Both the position numbers and the translations under genes were made by a program. Below are positions 31,732-42,460 of a DNA stretch of 64,000 bases, in pieces (within the stretch, counting starts at the first letter, position 1; each line of letters starts with the position of its first letter). The DNA lies in NCBI GenBank assembly GCA_963971575.1, contig OZ020616.1, positions 16,089,575 to 16,153,574 on the forward strand, written 5' to 3'. The notes beneath the pieces are model-generated. The model saw nothing but the letters and a program-made list of their open reading frames with translations, ran no database searches and was not told where the DNA came from. This DNA comes from Liopterus haemorrhoidalis (Eukaryota > Arthropoda > Insecta > Coleoptera > Dytiscidae).

Positions 31732-32920
31732 CGAGGGCTACCTTTTAAGTTTTTATAAAAACTGAGAAAGATATATATTTTTTTTTGAACACTCTGTTTT
31801 ATTGCTTTTAAAAATATTTGCCTTTAAGATTTATACACTTTTGCATGCGTTCAAATCAATTCTCGAAACATGTTTTCCACTTGTTGGTATCTCAAAAACA
31901 TGGTTTTCGAAGGCTTCAACAGCTTCTTGAGGTGATGAAAATCGCTGTGCACGCATTTTTTGTTTGACATTGGGGAACAAAAAAAAGTCGTTTGGAGATA
32001 AACCAGGTGAATGAGACATTAATTCGATGTTTTTCTCCTTCAAATAATCAATTGTTAGACGTGTTGATTTTGTCGATGACTTCTGGCAAACAAATTATTG
32101 TATACCATTCAGCATTAACTGTTCTAAAGGAATGGTTGTGACATGTCCAGTACAACCGAAGAATCAAGCGATAATTTTCTTGGTAGTATTCGTAAACGAA
32201 TAACTTTTGTGGGTTTCGGTTCATCTTGGAAGACCCAAACAGTGGATTGTTGCTTAGTTTCCAGTTCATATGAATAAATTCAAGTTTCTTCACCGGTAAC
32301 GATGTTGTATACGTATTTTTCAGTGCCTAGGTTGATTTTTTTAGCATACCCTTACACCAATCAACACGAGCCTTTTTTTGAGCTTCGGTCAAATTATGCG
32401 GAATCCATCGGGAACAGATCTTTTTCACAGCTAAATGTACATGCAAAATCGAATGATTGCAGTCTGCGATATACCAAAGGATGCCTCTATCTCACAGTAA
32501 GTCACATGCCGATCTTCAATCATTTTGCGCACAGCATCGATGTTTTTTTGAATCGCAACCGATATTGGCCGATCTTCACGAGATTCATCACTGACGGACG
32601 CACGACCACGACGATATTCTGCAAACCAATTGTAAACAGTCTTTTCTGATGGTGCTTCATTACCAAAAGTTGAACGAAGCGAATCTATGCATTGTTGTTG
32701 AGCTAAAATCGAAAAAATCATCCAACGAAAACCTTCACGAATAATATCCATTTTTTCACATTGTTTTTTTTTAACCCTCACTGTCAAGATACTGCTTGAT
32801 CAATTTATAAGCTGCCACTGATTTCACAATAACAAATGTCAAATTTTACGAATATAGTAAAGACACATTTCAATATTTCCATCTAGTGGTTGTTTGTAAA
32901 AACATAAAAGGTAACCCTCG
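31732..32920 (-). mobile_element. Mariner element, near full length
   Basis: TA duplications at 31730-31731 and 32921-32922 flank CGAGGGCTACCTTTTAAG and its near complement (AAAAGGTAACCCTCG). The 1189-bp element carries a minus-strand transposase pseudogene with frame breaks. Located in WDTC1 intron 5. Confidence 0.9.
31831..32787 (-). pseudogene. Mariner transposase, frameshifted
   Basis: From 32752 the minus strand reads MDIIREGFRWMIFSILAQQQ, TFGNEAPSEKTVYNWFAEYR (the helix-turn-helix), DAVRKMIEDRHVTYCEIEAS, then in other frames 'NAEWYTIICLPEVIDKI', 'LMSHSPGLSPNDFFLFPNVK' (third Asp region) and RFSSPQEAVEAFENHVFEIP. Three frames are needed, and the first two catalytic Asp are lost or unclear. 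Inactive. Confidence 0.85.
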
Positions 32921-33139
32921 TACATACGAGTATATGTTTACTTATAATAGCTGACAATTCATATTCGAAACTATGTTATAAAATAAATTAGATAAATTAT
33001 AATTTTCACAAACTTAAATTACTAGAATTATTCTAAATTCTCGAGAAATGAGTATTAAGAAATTATAAAGATAAATTCTCGAGAAAGAATTCTACACTAA
33101 CTGTACCTAACATGTTTTGAAACAATGAATATTTTTTAG

Positions 33140-33436
33140 GAGAACAATTTAAAGAAATCTTGTAGGCGTCTTTCCCTACATAATAATAAGATGTTAGATC
33201 GTCCTTGCGCTTGTCAGTATTTGGGTCGCGCTTCTACATTCCTGCAGAGGAAGTGGATTGGTGACATCTATGCTGCTGCTCGAGACTACTTGCATGTGAT
33301 CAAAAACTGGCCTGAGAACAAGGACGGATATTTAGGATTAGTAAGATGTCTGAAAACATTGCACTGGAACAAGATAGCCAACGATTGGCTTAATTACTTT
33401 AGGCAGCATTTGCCTCAGTACGCTAACTTAGCACAG
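33140..33436 (+). CDS. WDTC1: WDTC1 exon 6 (TPR region)
   Basis: attttttag|GAGAAC to GCACAG|GTAGGT; 297 nt, phase 0. It encodes YLGRASTFLQRKWIGDIYAA, ARDYLHVIKNWPENKDGYLG and LVRCLKTLHWNKIANDWL. This aligns with the 'NRAA--KRKW-GD-Y-A-RDC--A' and 'AH-RL-RCL' part of the WDTC1 TPRs. The preceding TPR helix pair (A-E--F---YS-AI-LY-KAI) is not recognisable in this exon or exon 5. Confidence 0.9.
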
Positions 33437-34003
33437 GTAGGTACTATTTTAAAAAATCACCATGAGAAAATAGTTTGTATAGTCCGTTTTGATAAAGAAA
33501 GATTCCGTGACGTAATATGCACAGACACTACAACTTTAAGATAGGATGTTAAAGTTAGTCTGACTTAAAGATCTAATGTGAACGCCTGCAACCACGCTTA
33601 CACATTGTCTGACTTAAGCAGGACTTAATAAACCTTTTAAAGACAGAGTCTTGTGTTTTTAAGTTCGACACGTGGTACGCGTTACCAACCTAATTTGTAA
33701 TAATATGCAGAAGCGGCTTTAGGGGGAGGGGGCGCGGTCGGGCGACCGCCCTGGGGCTGGCGCCCTTCCTGGCCTCGCGGCCAGGAAGGTCGGCGAACGG
33801 TAAGGTCATCACTTGTATTTTAAAAGTGATGACCTTTTTTTTGCCCTTCACTTGGATTTGGGAGGTGAGGACCTTGTTTTTTTGTTTTCTCTCTTGCGTA
33901 TTGGTTGATAAGGCATTGAAATAAAATAAGATAAATAATATACATATGTTCAAAAATATTAATTTTTTAAAATTATATATAATAAATAAAAAGAGAGTTT
34001 TGG
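33437..34003. other. WDTC1 intron 6 with GC-rich repeat remnant
   Basis: A GC-rich patch (33705-33790) followed by 'gtgatgaccttttttttgcccttcactt' type motifs links this segment to the family at 47110-47650 and 54165-54419. No coding sequence. Confidence 0.5.
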
Positions 34004-34260
34004 TTAAAACAACATATCTTCAAAGCTAAAGTTTCTTATATAAATATTTATTAAAGCATTTTTTTTTTTGCGAAGAGCATTTTTATGATGTTCCTCCAAT
34101 ATGTCAAATGTAACTTTACATGTTCGTTTTTTGAGTGGTGAAGAGACGGAACCCTTATTCTTCATATCTTTAACTATTTGCCATAACAACTTTTTCGATA
34201 GACCAACCTCTTTTGATGTTAATTTAATAGCTTGAGTTTTGCTTATTCCTTCTTGATACG
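34004..34260 (-). pseudogene. IS630/Tc1-like transposase N-terminal fragment
   Basis: The minus strand reads GISKTQAIKLTSKEVGLSKK, LLWQIVKDMKNKGSV and KRTCKVTFDILEEHHKNAL. The helix-turn-helix pattern resembles the start of the transposase at 13859-15181. Only this fragment remains, 50 bp before WDTC1 exon 7. Confidence 0.5.
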
Positions 34261-34314
34261 AACTCCTGAAATGTGTAAAACTTTACACTCTCATATAGGT
34301 ATATTTTTTTCCAG

Positions 34315-34695
34315 GTATTAGAATTAAAATCCGATTTATCAAAACCCCAAAAATCTGATGCAGAGGATCTCTTCATGGAAGATAATCCAGCTCTTCCCGT
34401 TCAAGAAGTAAATCTACGTGATACAGCAGTAGATTTTGACACTCGATACCTCGGTCATTGTAATACTACTACCGATATCAAGGAAGCAAATTTCTTTGGC
34501 CCAAACGGCCAGTACATCATAGCTGGTTCTGATGATGGAATTTTCTTTATTTGGAACAGGAAAACTACAAATATTGTTAGAGCTATGTGGGGAGATACAT
34601 CTATAGTTAACTGTGTACAACCACATCCTAACTGTTGTTTGTTGGCTACCAGTGGGATTGATCCAGTTGTTAAACTTTGGTCTCCGTTACCTGAG
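34315..34695 (+). CDS. WDTC1: WDTC1 exon 7 (C-terminal WD repeats)
   Basis: ttccag|GTATTAG to CTGAG|GTAATA; 381 nt, phase 0. It carries DTRYLGHCNTTTDIKEANFF, GPNGQYIIAGSDDGIFFIWN, TSIVNCVQPHPNCCLLATSG and IDPVVKLWSP. This is the most conserved block of WDTC1 from insects to vertebrates, so the assignment is secure. Confidence 0.97.
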
Positions 34696-34841
34696 GTAAT
34701 ATATATTCAGTAAGGCTTTCAGTACGCAAATCGTTGACACTAGAGATGGGAATTTCGGCTCAGTTTGCGGCACCGGATCAGTGGAGGTCGTTCAGTTTGT
34801 TGAGCCGGTTAATTGATCCGGCTCAGTGATCCGGTTAAGTA

Positions 34842-35206
34842 AACATGTTTCCGAGACACAGGTCGGTCGTTAGTTCGTAGGTAAAACGTCGCTTAGAGCC
34901 GGCTCTTGCTTAGAGCCGGTTCTTGCAATATATGAACTGTAAACATGATCCCGAGTCACAGGTCGGTCGGTCGTTCAGTCGTAGGTAGAACGTCGCTTAG
35001 AGCCGGTTCTTGCAATATATGAACTGTAAACATGATCCCGAGACACAGGTCGGTCGGTCGTTCGTTCGTAGGTAGAACGTCGCTTAGAGCCGGCCCTTGC
35101 TTAGAGCCGGTTCTTGCAATATATGAACTGTAAACATGATCCCGAGACACAGGTCAGTCAGTTGTCGGTCGTTCGCTCGTAGGTAGAACGTCGCTTAGCC
35201 CCGGTT
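34842..35206. repeat. Minisatellite, four ~87-104-bp units
   Basis: Units start with 'taaacatgatcccgagacac', continue with 'ggtcggtcgttcgtaggta' and 'cgtcgcttagagccgg', and end 'gcaatatatgaactg'. Length differs by one or two copies of a 17-bp 'cttgcttagagccgg' subunit. Contained in the hAT element. Confidence 0.9.
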
Positions 35207-35293
35207 CTTATCTAACATTTTTGAAACAAACAATTCACTTTATGTAGATACTGTATTTTAAACTAGATGTGTTAAGTTTATGGCGATGTTTAT

Positions 35294-36390
35294 AATAATA
35301 ATAATAATAATAAATTTATTTACCCAGAAAGAAATACAGTACAACATTCATCTTACTTATATAATATAGTAAATAAACAATGAATAAATTCACCACTTAG
35401 ACTAAAAAGTCTGCATGTGGCTATTGACAAAAAACATTAAAATATTTTACAGTTGATCATGTTGTACAACACGCTGCCAATCCAGTAAGTTGGTGTAGTT
35501 TTAATCTGCTCTAGTTCAGTATCTTCAAAATGTCATTTTGATTTAATTGTTGGCAATACTTTTTAGACCAAACCTTAATATTGTAAGTGTCCTTATTATT
35601 TTTTTGCAAAAATTCTTGAAAATTATTAAATATCTTTGGTACATGATATAAGAAAGAACGCTGACCAATTGTTTTAAAAGTTTTATGTGGTGCTGCTTTA
35701 TCTTTGTTCCTCGTTGAGTATTTATGATCTTCTATTGTTATTACATTACTATACTTGCTTGTGTAAGCCAGGATACTCCGGATATATAATTGTGATAAAT
35801 TAAAAATGTTTGTATTTCTGTATAGTAATTCAGTAGGGTAGCGTCTGCTTTTTTTGAACATGATTTTTAGTACAGTGTTTTGCACAGTTTTGATCTGATT
35901 TAAATAGACGTCTGCAGCACCACCCCAGGCAATTAACCCGTACATTAAAGAAGACTGGACAAGAGCATAATAAAACTGATACAAAATATGTAATGGCGTA
36001 ACTTCCCTCAATCTTTTAAAAATATAGAATGTTTTCCGTATATTCGTCATTAATTTATTAGTGTGTTCGTTCCATCTCATATTTTTGTCGAACATAACAC
36101 CTAAGTATTTTATTTTATCAACTTTTTTAATTTTTATTTCGCAAGCGCAGTTTTCTTCAAAACAATTACTATTATGAAGCGTTAAGAAATTAAATGTAGG
36201 CTGAGTATTATTATAAATTGGAAATGAAATAAATTCTGTTTTTTTTGTAATTCAACGTTAGAAGATTAGCATCAAGCCAAATTTTAATATTATTCATGTC
36301 TTGCTCTGCATTCTGTTTGGCTACATTCCAAGAAGGTGCCTCAATAAATAGGACTGCATCATGTTTATTGCCCTTATAAATCGGACATCT
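35294..36390 (-). pseudogene. 5'-truncated CR1/Jockey-like LINE
   Basis: On the minus strand, weak frames right of 36095 give NNIKIWLDANLLTLNYKK. An open 194-codon frame (36095-35511) follows, with MFDKNMRWNEHTNKL, LYQFYYALVQSSLMYGLIAW, YSTRNKDKAAPHKTF and FLYHVPKIFNNF. This is the region after the reverse-transcriptase catalytic core through the C-terminus. A (TTA)n tail at 35294-35318 marks the 3' end. The 194-residue block is open, so the insertion is relatively recent. Confidence 0.85.
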
Positions 36391-36889
36391 GGGATTTGGG
36401 CAATATTTTTAATATTTTTATATAGTATGGTTGTAAGAAAATACTGACTAAGCCTATTAGTTTCAAATAAACTGCCCTACAAATTGATGACAAAATACAC
36501 TTTATGATAATACATTACAAGCAGAGTTCTCGCGAAGTTCAACATGACATCGATCCAGATCCGGATCACTCCGGTCACTGCTTACAATCGCCCGACCAAT
36601 CGTATCCTTGAAACTTGAAACTATACAGTGAGCCGTGAGCCGGTTCATTTCAATTTGGTGAACCGTGTCACTTCGGTCAGTGTACTGAGCCGGCTCAGTG
36701 AGCCGGTTCGTTCATGAACGACCCATCTCTAGTTGACACGTCTCAACTTATTATACAGTCTGTATAATAAGACATCCTTGTTGATTTTTGGCGAACTATA
36801 CTCTTATAGTTCTCTCTAGAAAAAGAAAAACTAAAAATATTTTAAAAATATACTGTAAATATTATTACGTTACTACCTAATAATTGGTC

Positions 36890-37140
36890 CAATTTCCATT
36901 ATTTCGGCATACGACTTTGGCAGTGATCTCCATATCTGCCGTATTTGACGAATTAGCTGATCCAAATTTTGAACGTTTTTTGTTCGAAGCTTATATTTCA
37001 TGTACCCCAAACATTTTTAATAGGATTTGCATCGGGCATCAGAGAAAACCACATCACTGCAATCGCATCTAAATTTTCCTTGGCCCAAGCGAGTCGTTTA
37101 TCGATATGTTTCACCAATAACAATGGTTTTTGTTTGGATC
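36890..37140 (-). pseudogene. Tc1 transposase, internally deleted
   Basis: The minus strand shows KPLLLVKHIDKRLAWAKE, which normally lies before the first catalytic Asp, joined closely to MPDANPIKNVWGT, which normally lies at the third. About half the protein between them is missing. Dead remnant in WDTC1 intron 7. Confidence 0.6.
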
Positions 37141-37257
37141 CTGAATTGAATACCATTTTCAATTAAACAACTTCTCAGGCTCATTAGACTTAACTAAATG
37201 TTCTTTTTTAACAAAATTGCCTAATATTTAAGTAAAGATAACATTTTGTAGAGAGCG

Positions 37258-37475
37258 GAACAAATTGTAGTCAGAGCATATGGTCCAGACATCGAACCAT
37301 CCGACTACTATTTGTTCTGCTTTCTACAAAATTCCTTTAACGAAAAAATTTTCGCCTCTTTGGGTGATATCAAAATTCACGTGGACATATTTTTCGAGAG
37401 CAAATACGGAACCTTCTGGAGAGATGGCATTATGAAATTGCCTGAGCGTTTGTCCAAAGTAATAGAAAATAATTG
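37258..37475 (+). pseudogene. Mariner transposase C-terminus
   Basis: The plus strand reads GPDIEPSDYYLFCFLQNSFN, IFFESKYGTFWRDGIMKLPE and RLSKVIENN with a stop. It matches the third-Asp block and C-terminal tail of mariner transposases. It lies head to tail with the Tc1 remnant just upstream, and about 130 bp before WDTC1 exon 8. Confidence 0.75.
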
Positions 37476-37604
37476 ACAGTACATTTGATAATAAAAGTTT
37501 TTTTTAGAATGAATATTTTATTGAATAAAAGGTAAAAAAAAAAAACGAACGGACTTATGTAACAACCCAATAACAACTTAATTTAACATTTTCATTTTTT
37601 ATAG

Positions 37605-37775
37605 GACGGTTCTGAGAATATAAGAGTTGTAACCGATCCAATAGCAGCTGCCGAAGCAAATCAACAACGTATATCGATGGATCCATTTGAAACGATGCTT
37701 GCTAACATGGGTTATCGAGTAAGAGGTGGCCCTTTGGAAGCCATTCATGAAATTCCAACATGTCGAACCAGCTAG
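37605..37775 (+). CDS. WDTC1: WDTC1 exon 8 (last coding exon)
   Basis: tttttatag|GACGGTTC to the TAG at 37773-37775; 171 nt. It reads AAAEANQQRISMDPFETMLA and NMGYRVRG, matching the conserved WDTC1 tail ('ANQRRM--DP-E-MLLNMGYR'). An AATAAA lies at 37780, very close to the stop. The acidic extension seen in vertebrates is absent. Confidence 0.95.
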   Translation, partial: DGSENIRVVTDPIAAAEANQQRISMDPFETMLANMGYRVRGGPLEAIHEIPTCRTS

Positions 37776-38173
37776 CCTTAATAAAATAGATTAGTTTACA
37801 GGCCTCTACCTCCTTGTAAGGTCACAAATAACAAAGGGTTTGTTAAAAAATTTTAATTATATTATTATTAAATGAATTATTTTTTATTTATTTTTGAGGG
37901 TTTGAGTTGAGATTATATTTATAAAATACTGTGCGTTCAAAAATCTTAAATATTATATATAAATACAGTAGGGCTTCGCTTTATGGCGTTTTGATGTATG
38001 GTGTTCCGCAGATACAGCGATTTTAAATTGCATCAATTTTTATTATGTTTCTGTTCAAATCTGTGCCAAATACCCAGTAAAATTATTTTAAATATCAAAT
38101 ACTGATCAAAATATTTGAAATATATTTTTTTTTTAAAACGTAATTGCAATGATTTATTTCAGATACCATAAAG

Positions 38174-38502
38174 CAGTGTTTCCCAACCGCCGACCCGCGA
38201 GATTTTTTGTCTGTCCGCGAGATTTTTTTTTTTACAATGCAACTATTCGCCTAATAAATTATAACCCACTTAATTTTGAGATGAAAATCTCGGTCCTTTA
38301 TCTGTTAATTGCTTAAGTAATAATTTGTTTCTTTTTTCACTAATTATACCTGATTTTTTATTTGTTGTTTTTTTTTTGTGTTTGTAATCAGTGCAATTAA
38401 AAATATAAAACTTTTGCGATACACATTACTTTATAAACTTGCCGGTCCGCGTTTTTTTTAGATTGTTTGCCGTCCGCCATGAAAAAAGGTTGGGAAACGC
38501 TG
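38174..38502. mobile_element. hAT MITE with TSD CCATAAAG
   Basis: CAGTGTTTCCCAACCGCC and its partner GGTTGGGAAACGCTG, flanked by perfect CCATAAAG (38166-38173, 38503-38510). A relative with the same interior ('gtaatcagtgcaat' to 'gtccgccatgaaaa') surrounds the Tc1 at 60013-61403. To the right, 38580-38815 is rich in 'gaagtatttc' sub-repeats like those at 23905-24180. Confidence 0.9.
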
Positions 38503-38817
38503 CCATAAAGCCTCATTTATAATGGATACATGTTCAGAACAAATATTCTGAACAGTGATGCCCCTTTGTACTCGACTCTATGAACGAGGGTTAAATGTAT
38601 TTGAAATACTAGAAGTATTTCCAATACTAAAATTTAATTGAAATATTAGAAGTACTTCAAATATTGACAAATGCTTGAATTGCTTAAGATATGGAAATTA
38701 TTTGAAGTACAAAAAGTTTTTTGAGAATCAGGAGTATTTCAAGTGCAAAAAGTATATGAAATATATAAAATAATTTAAAATACCGAAAAGAAAAAGAAAT
38801 ATTTAAATACATAATCT

Positions 38818-38960
38818 ATAGTTCGTTCAAACGTTAGAATGCAGTACAGGGCAAATGGAGTAGTTCTTTTTCATACTCCCTAAGGGGTTCTCCCAATAAC
38901 GTTAATCTTTCCTTTCTTGGTGACGTTGCTGGCTGTAAAATGCGTTGATCTGTGAAAACC
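38818..38960. mobile_element. Tc1/mariner-type MITE, partial copy
   Basis: Begins TAGTTCGTTCAAACGTTAGA, and shares 'gaatgcagtac', 'tttttcatactcc' and 'cgttgatctgtgaaa' with 22806-23130 in inverted order. The right end is not preserved. Confidence 0.5.
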
Positions 38961-39164
38961 TCACAGCAACTACTAATAGAGAGGTTATCGCGCATTCATA
39001 CTCATGTAAAACATCGTAACCAAAGAAATTGACAATGAAATATATAAAAATACGTATCTTTTGTCTCAAACTAAAGTTGACATGCGCATAAAACGTGTTT
39101 TCAGTCGGTAATTTAGGTCACCTACGGTAATAAACGTCATTCTGTCTCAGAGGAACCAATAAGC

Positions 39165-40184
39165 GGGTGTATTCTGTAAGAAATGCGTTAAAATTAGCGT
39201 CAGGTTAATATTTTTATTTTAACTCCATGTCTAACGTCATTATCCAAAAATGCTATTTTGTAAGAGCATTTGTTAAGGTAAACATTAATACAATATTTGT
39301 TAACGCGTGGCGCTAACTCACCCTGTAGAGAGGCTAATATTAACTGCACGCGCATGCGCTGTTACGTTGAATTTTAACGAGTATTTCTTTAGTCAAATGC
39401 CAAGAGAATCTTAACCTAATATTTCGGTGTTGAATTAAATATTCAGTGGCGAAATTTATTTTAAAAATGGAACAGAAATGTTTGGTCCTGTGATACTCAT
39501 TATAACTGGTTTCCACAGTGTATTAAAAAATATATAACTTTATTCAACTTTTGTTTAGTCAATTTCTATACTACATTGTATTATAACAGTTTATCTAATT
39601 TTTTAATAATATGTGAATTATATGTTAATTCTATTTTTAAAAAGGTGTTCAGTGATATTAATTATTAAATTTGATTTATTACGCTATTTCTACTCTGGAA
39701 TAACACTGTTGTAATCGTCATTATCAATCTCATCAATTGTTTCTTCAAATAATACACCATTAAAATGTACTGCGATATTTTGAAACACGGCGGAGGCATA
39801 AGTGAAGTTTTGTAGCTTTCAGAGGATTATAATTTTAAGTTCTGTGTCTCAACAAAAACCAAAACTGCTCTCCAATACTCCATAATAGAAAGTTGATTAA
39901 TATTCCTACCGTCTTGTGTTTTATTCATTTTTTTCTTTAAATAACATGACATTTACTTAAATAGGATCAGTCATTTTTGCAAACTTAACACTAGCGTTAA
40001 CTTTTAAAGCCACTGTTTCGGTAGGCGCTTATTGTAGAACGTTAACTGGCTATTTTAACGCCGCCGTGCTATAATTTTAACACATATATGTTTAGCGAAT
40101 AGCATTTAGGTTAAAAATGGTGTTAAAAAAATTAACGTCAGTTTCTGACGCTAAGATTTTAACATCGTGCTTAGAGAATAGACC
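39165..40184 (-). mobile_element. PIF/Harbinger-like element with transposase tail
   Basis: About 40-bp inverted ends: GGGTGTATTCTGTAAGAAAT and GGTCTATTCTCTAAGCACGA, both continuing to 'TTAAAAT..TAGCGTCAG'. The interior has a minus-strand transposase remnant at 39700-39930. A further inverted pair flanks it outside (CTCAGAGGAACC and GGTTCCTCTGAG), suggesting insertion into another palindromic repeat. Confidence 0.65.
39700..39930 (-). pseudogene. Harbinger transposase C-terminal remnant
   Basis: The minus strand reads MNKTQDGRNINQLSIMEYWR, and in another frame YASAVFQNIAVHFNGVLFEE and TIDEIDNDDYNSVIPE. The second block fits the end of Harbinger transposases ('A---LHN-------FEE--DE'). Strongly degraded. 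Confidence 0.45.
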
Positions 40185-40515
40185 TGAAGATCGGTTCCTC
40201 TGAGCCTTTTGCGCATGTTGACTTATATATGCAGATATATTCAGATCAATTCTGTAAAAATTTACTGTGTAGTAACGTTACTACAAGATAAAATATTATA
40301 AAAAGTACAATGACTTTCATTCATGATAGTAACTGACCTTGCTCATAGAGACAAATTTAGTTACAATGATCATAGTAACGGAGTTACAGAATTGGTCTGT
40401 TTGTCTTTGTCAATCCCTTAGGCTACGCAAAATTCGCGTTATGCCTTCACTATTAGTGGTTCCTCTGAGGTGAAAACACGATATTCTACAAATAGTTATT
40501 CATTTTTGCTCCATG

Positions 40516-41210
40516 TTATAATAATAATAATAATAATAATACTTTTATTCCAGTCGATCTGTACACACAGACATAGGATATGTCAAAGAAAATACATAAT
40601 ATGATACACAGTTATAGTTACAATAAGTCACACTATATAGTTAGATATAAAGTCACTGGATTATACAAAGTACCGCAAGCCTTTGAAGAAGCCGACAGAC
40701 CCCAGGGTTTGATTGGCAACATTGCTTCCCCTATTAAGCAAACTAAAGCAGCAATTTTTACGTTCTTAAGTTTACGTCTGCGCTGTCACATCTCCCTTTC
40801 TCGCTCTCATTTAATAACCTTCTTTGTCAGCGGTTTGAATATTTAAGGTTAAGTTTAATTTAAATTTATATATTATATCCATTTTATTTAATAAAAATTA
40901 AAAAAATAATTGAAATTGTACCACAATTTTGTAATAGTGCATCTTTGATTAAAAAAATCGTGATTACAATGTTTAAAATAAAAACTAGTTTCTTATTTTT
41001 GTAATGTTGGAATCACTGAACATCATTTGTGTTGGCGACATTTTTAACCCCAGCATGGCCGCCGTTGCGGTACTTTGTATAATCTAGTGACTTTAGTTAG
41101 ATATATCCTAAATACGTATAATTCCAGGACACTATTTAATTATGCAGCAGAATCTTTCATGTATTCATCTACTTATAAATATGCTTTCTCTAGTAGGAAT
41201 AATTTCTATT
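40516..41210 (-). pseudogene. LINE 3' end interrupted by a TIR element
   Basis: Begins at its 3' terminus with an (ATA)n run at 40516-40540 followed by TTTTATTCCAG, the mirror of the tail at 35294. The remaining sequence (40541-40649 and 41106-41210) is a degraded LINE 3' coding end. It is split by the element at 40650-41093. Confidence 0.5.
40650..41093. mobile_element. 444-bp TIR element with a 12-bp TSD
   Basis: Ends AAGTCACTGGATTATACAAA and its complement extend about 29 bp, to GTACCGCAA. A perfect 12-bp direct repeat TAGTTAGATATA lies at 40638-40649 and 41094-41105. Twelve bases is longer than the usual duplications of known cut-and-paste superfamilies (2-11 bp). No coding sequence of its own. 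Confidence 0.85.
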
Positions 41211-41212
41211 TT

Positions 41213-42057
41213 AGGGTTTTGTAGGTATGACCAAAAAACCCTTATACCGTCATTTTGTCGTCTGTGTGTCTGTTCGGTAAAAATTGTAGCCAAACGGCTA
41301 AACCTAGAGAGTTGAAATTTGGCATGCTTATACAACTCTTTGACCCGCACATAGAAAAAATACTAAAACATCTAAAAAACATATCCCCCTAAAAATATAA
41401 ACTTAGTACGTGGGTGGATTAAGGATCAAAATTTTATTTTTGCATAATAAATTATTTTGCCGCGATTTTTGCCAAAATTGTGCAAAAAAAAAATTGTCCC
41501 ATACTCTGTAGTAAAAATTCCAAGTAATGTACATTAGTGAAAACCGGAATAGTACAACAGGAATTTTTGATCAGATATGTTTTCGGAAAATAACGCATTT
41601 TTTGTGTTTTTTGCTTGACCATGTAAAATATTTAATAACGTATGTAATAAAGTAAACCAGCATGCTTCGATAGTGTAATGGTTAGCATGCTCGCATTCTA
41701 ATTTTATTTTTTCTATTTTTTTTGCATTTTTATTTTGTTATATTTGAAATAAATTCTTGTTATATTTGGGCAAATGCATTTAATTTTTAAAAACGTAAAT
41801 TTAATAACGAGTGGAAATTGACTACACGGAATCAGAGGGGTGGAGTTATGACTTAAAACAACCAATGGAAGCCATAGGCGCAATTTTCAAAATATTAATG
41901 AACCTTGCTATATAAAAAAAATACTGCACATATTTAGAAACCTTAATAATGGTATTAGGCATTCGAATTAAAATTAACAAAAAAAATATTTGAACATAAA
42001 ATTTGTTTTGTCATCCCAAATAATCATCATTCACTTACTAAATAGCTGCGAAACCCT
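41213..42057. mobile_element. Dispersed AGGGTTTTG repeat, copy 2
   Basis: Same ends and order of blocks as 9664-10778, with a much shorter GTCT run. It lacks part of the middle and carries a different tRNA-like module at 41661-41700. Confidence 0.65.
41661..41700 (+). repeat. tRNA-like 5' half in copy 2 of the repeat
   Basis: TCGATAGTGTAATGGTTAGC followed by ATGCTCGCATTCTAA is the D-arm and anticodon-stem side of a tRNA (A-box TAGTGTAATGG). The T-arm is missing. It occupies the homologous position to 10221-10303 but is a different tRNA-derived sequence. Confidence 0.55.
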
Positions 42058-42460
42058 GAAATGTGTGAAAATTCACACTTCACATATATATATTTTTTTA
42101 AATATTGTTATAGAATTAATCTGCTTAATATCAAAACTTAGTTTATTAAATAATCATATTTGATTGTACATAGAGTTCTCAAATGTAGATAATTTGTGTG
42201 TAGGTATTTCTAGTGAATGAAGCCAAAATATAGTGTTATACCTGTGATTGTAATTTAATAGTTTAAAATCATTTATATTATTTTTTACGTAGATCAAATT
42301 TTCGTATATGTATAAACAAGGAAAAGTTAAAATTTTTAATTCTCGAAATAGATTTCAACAAGTTTCTGCGTACGCTAGTCATAACTCTAATATTTATTTT
42401 TGCAGTCGAAAAATTCTTAAAGAATATCTTACACCTCCCCAGACAGTAATACCATATGAT

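Larger units (their letters stand above)
34741..36731. mobile_element. hAT element with 8-bp TSD GTTGACAC, in WDTC1 intron 7
   Basis: Ends TAGAGATGGGAATTTCGG and its partner GAACGACCCATCTCTA are inverted, with a perfect GTTGACAC duplication at 34733-34740 and 36732-36739. It has no hAT gene of its own. The left part contains four minisatellite units and the middle a LINE insertion. The right end is rich in 'gagccggttc' motifs. Confidence 0.9.
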
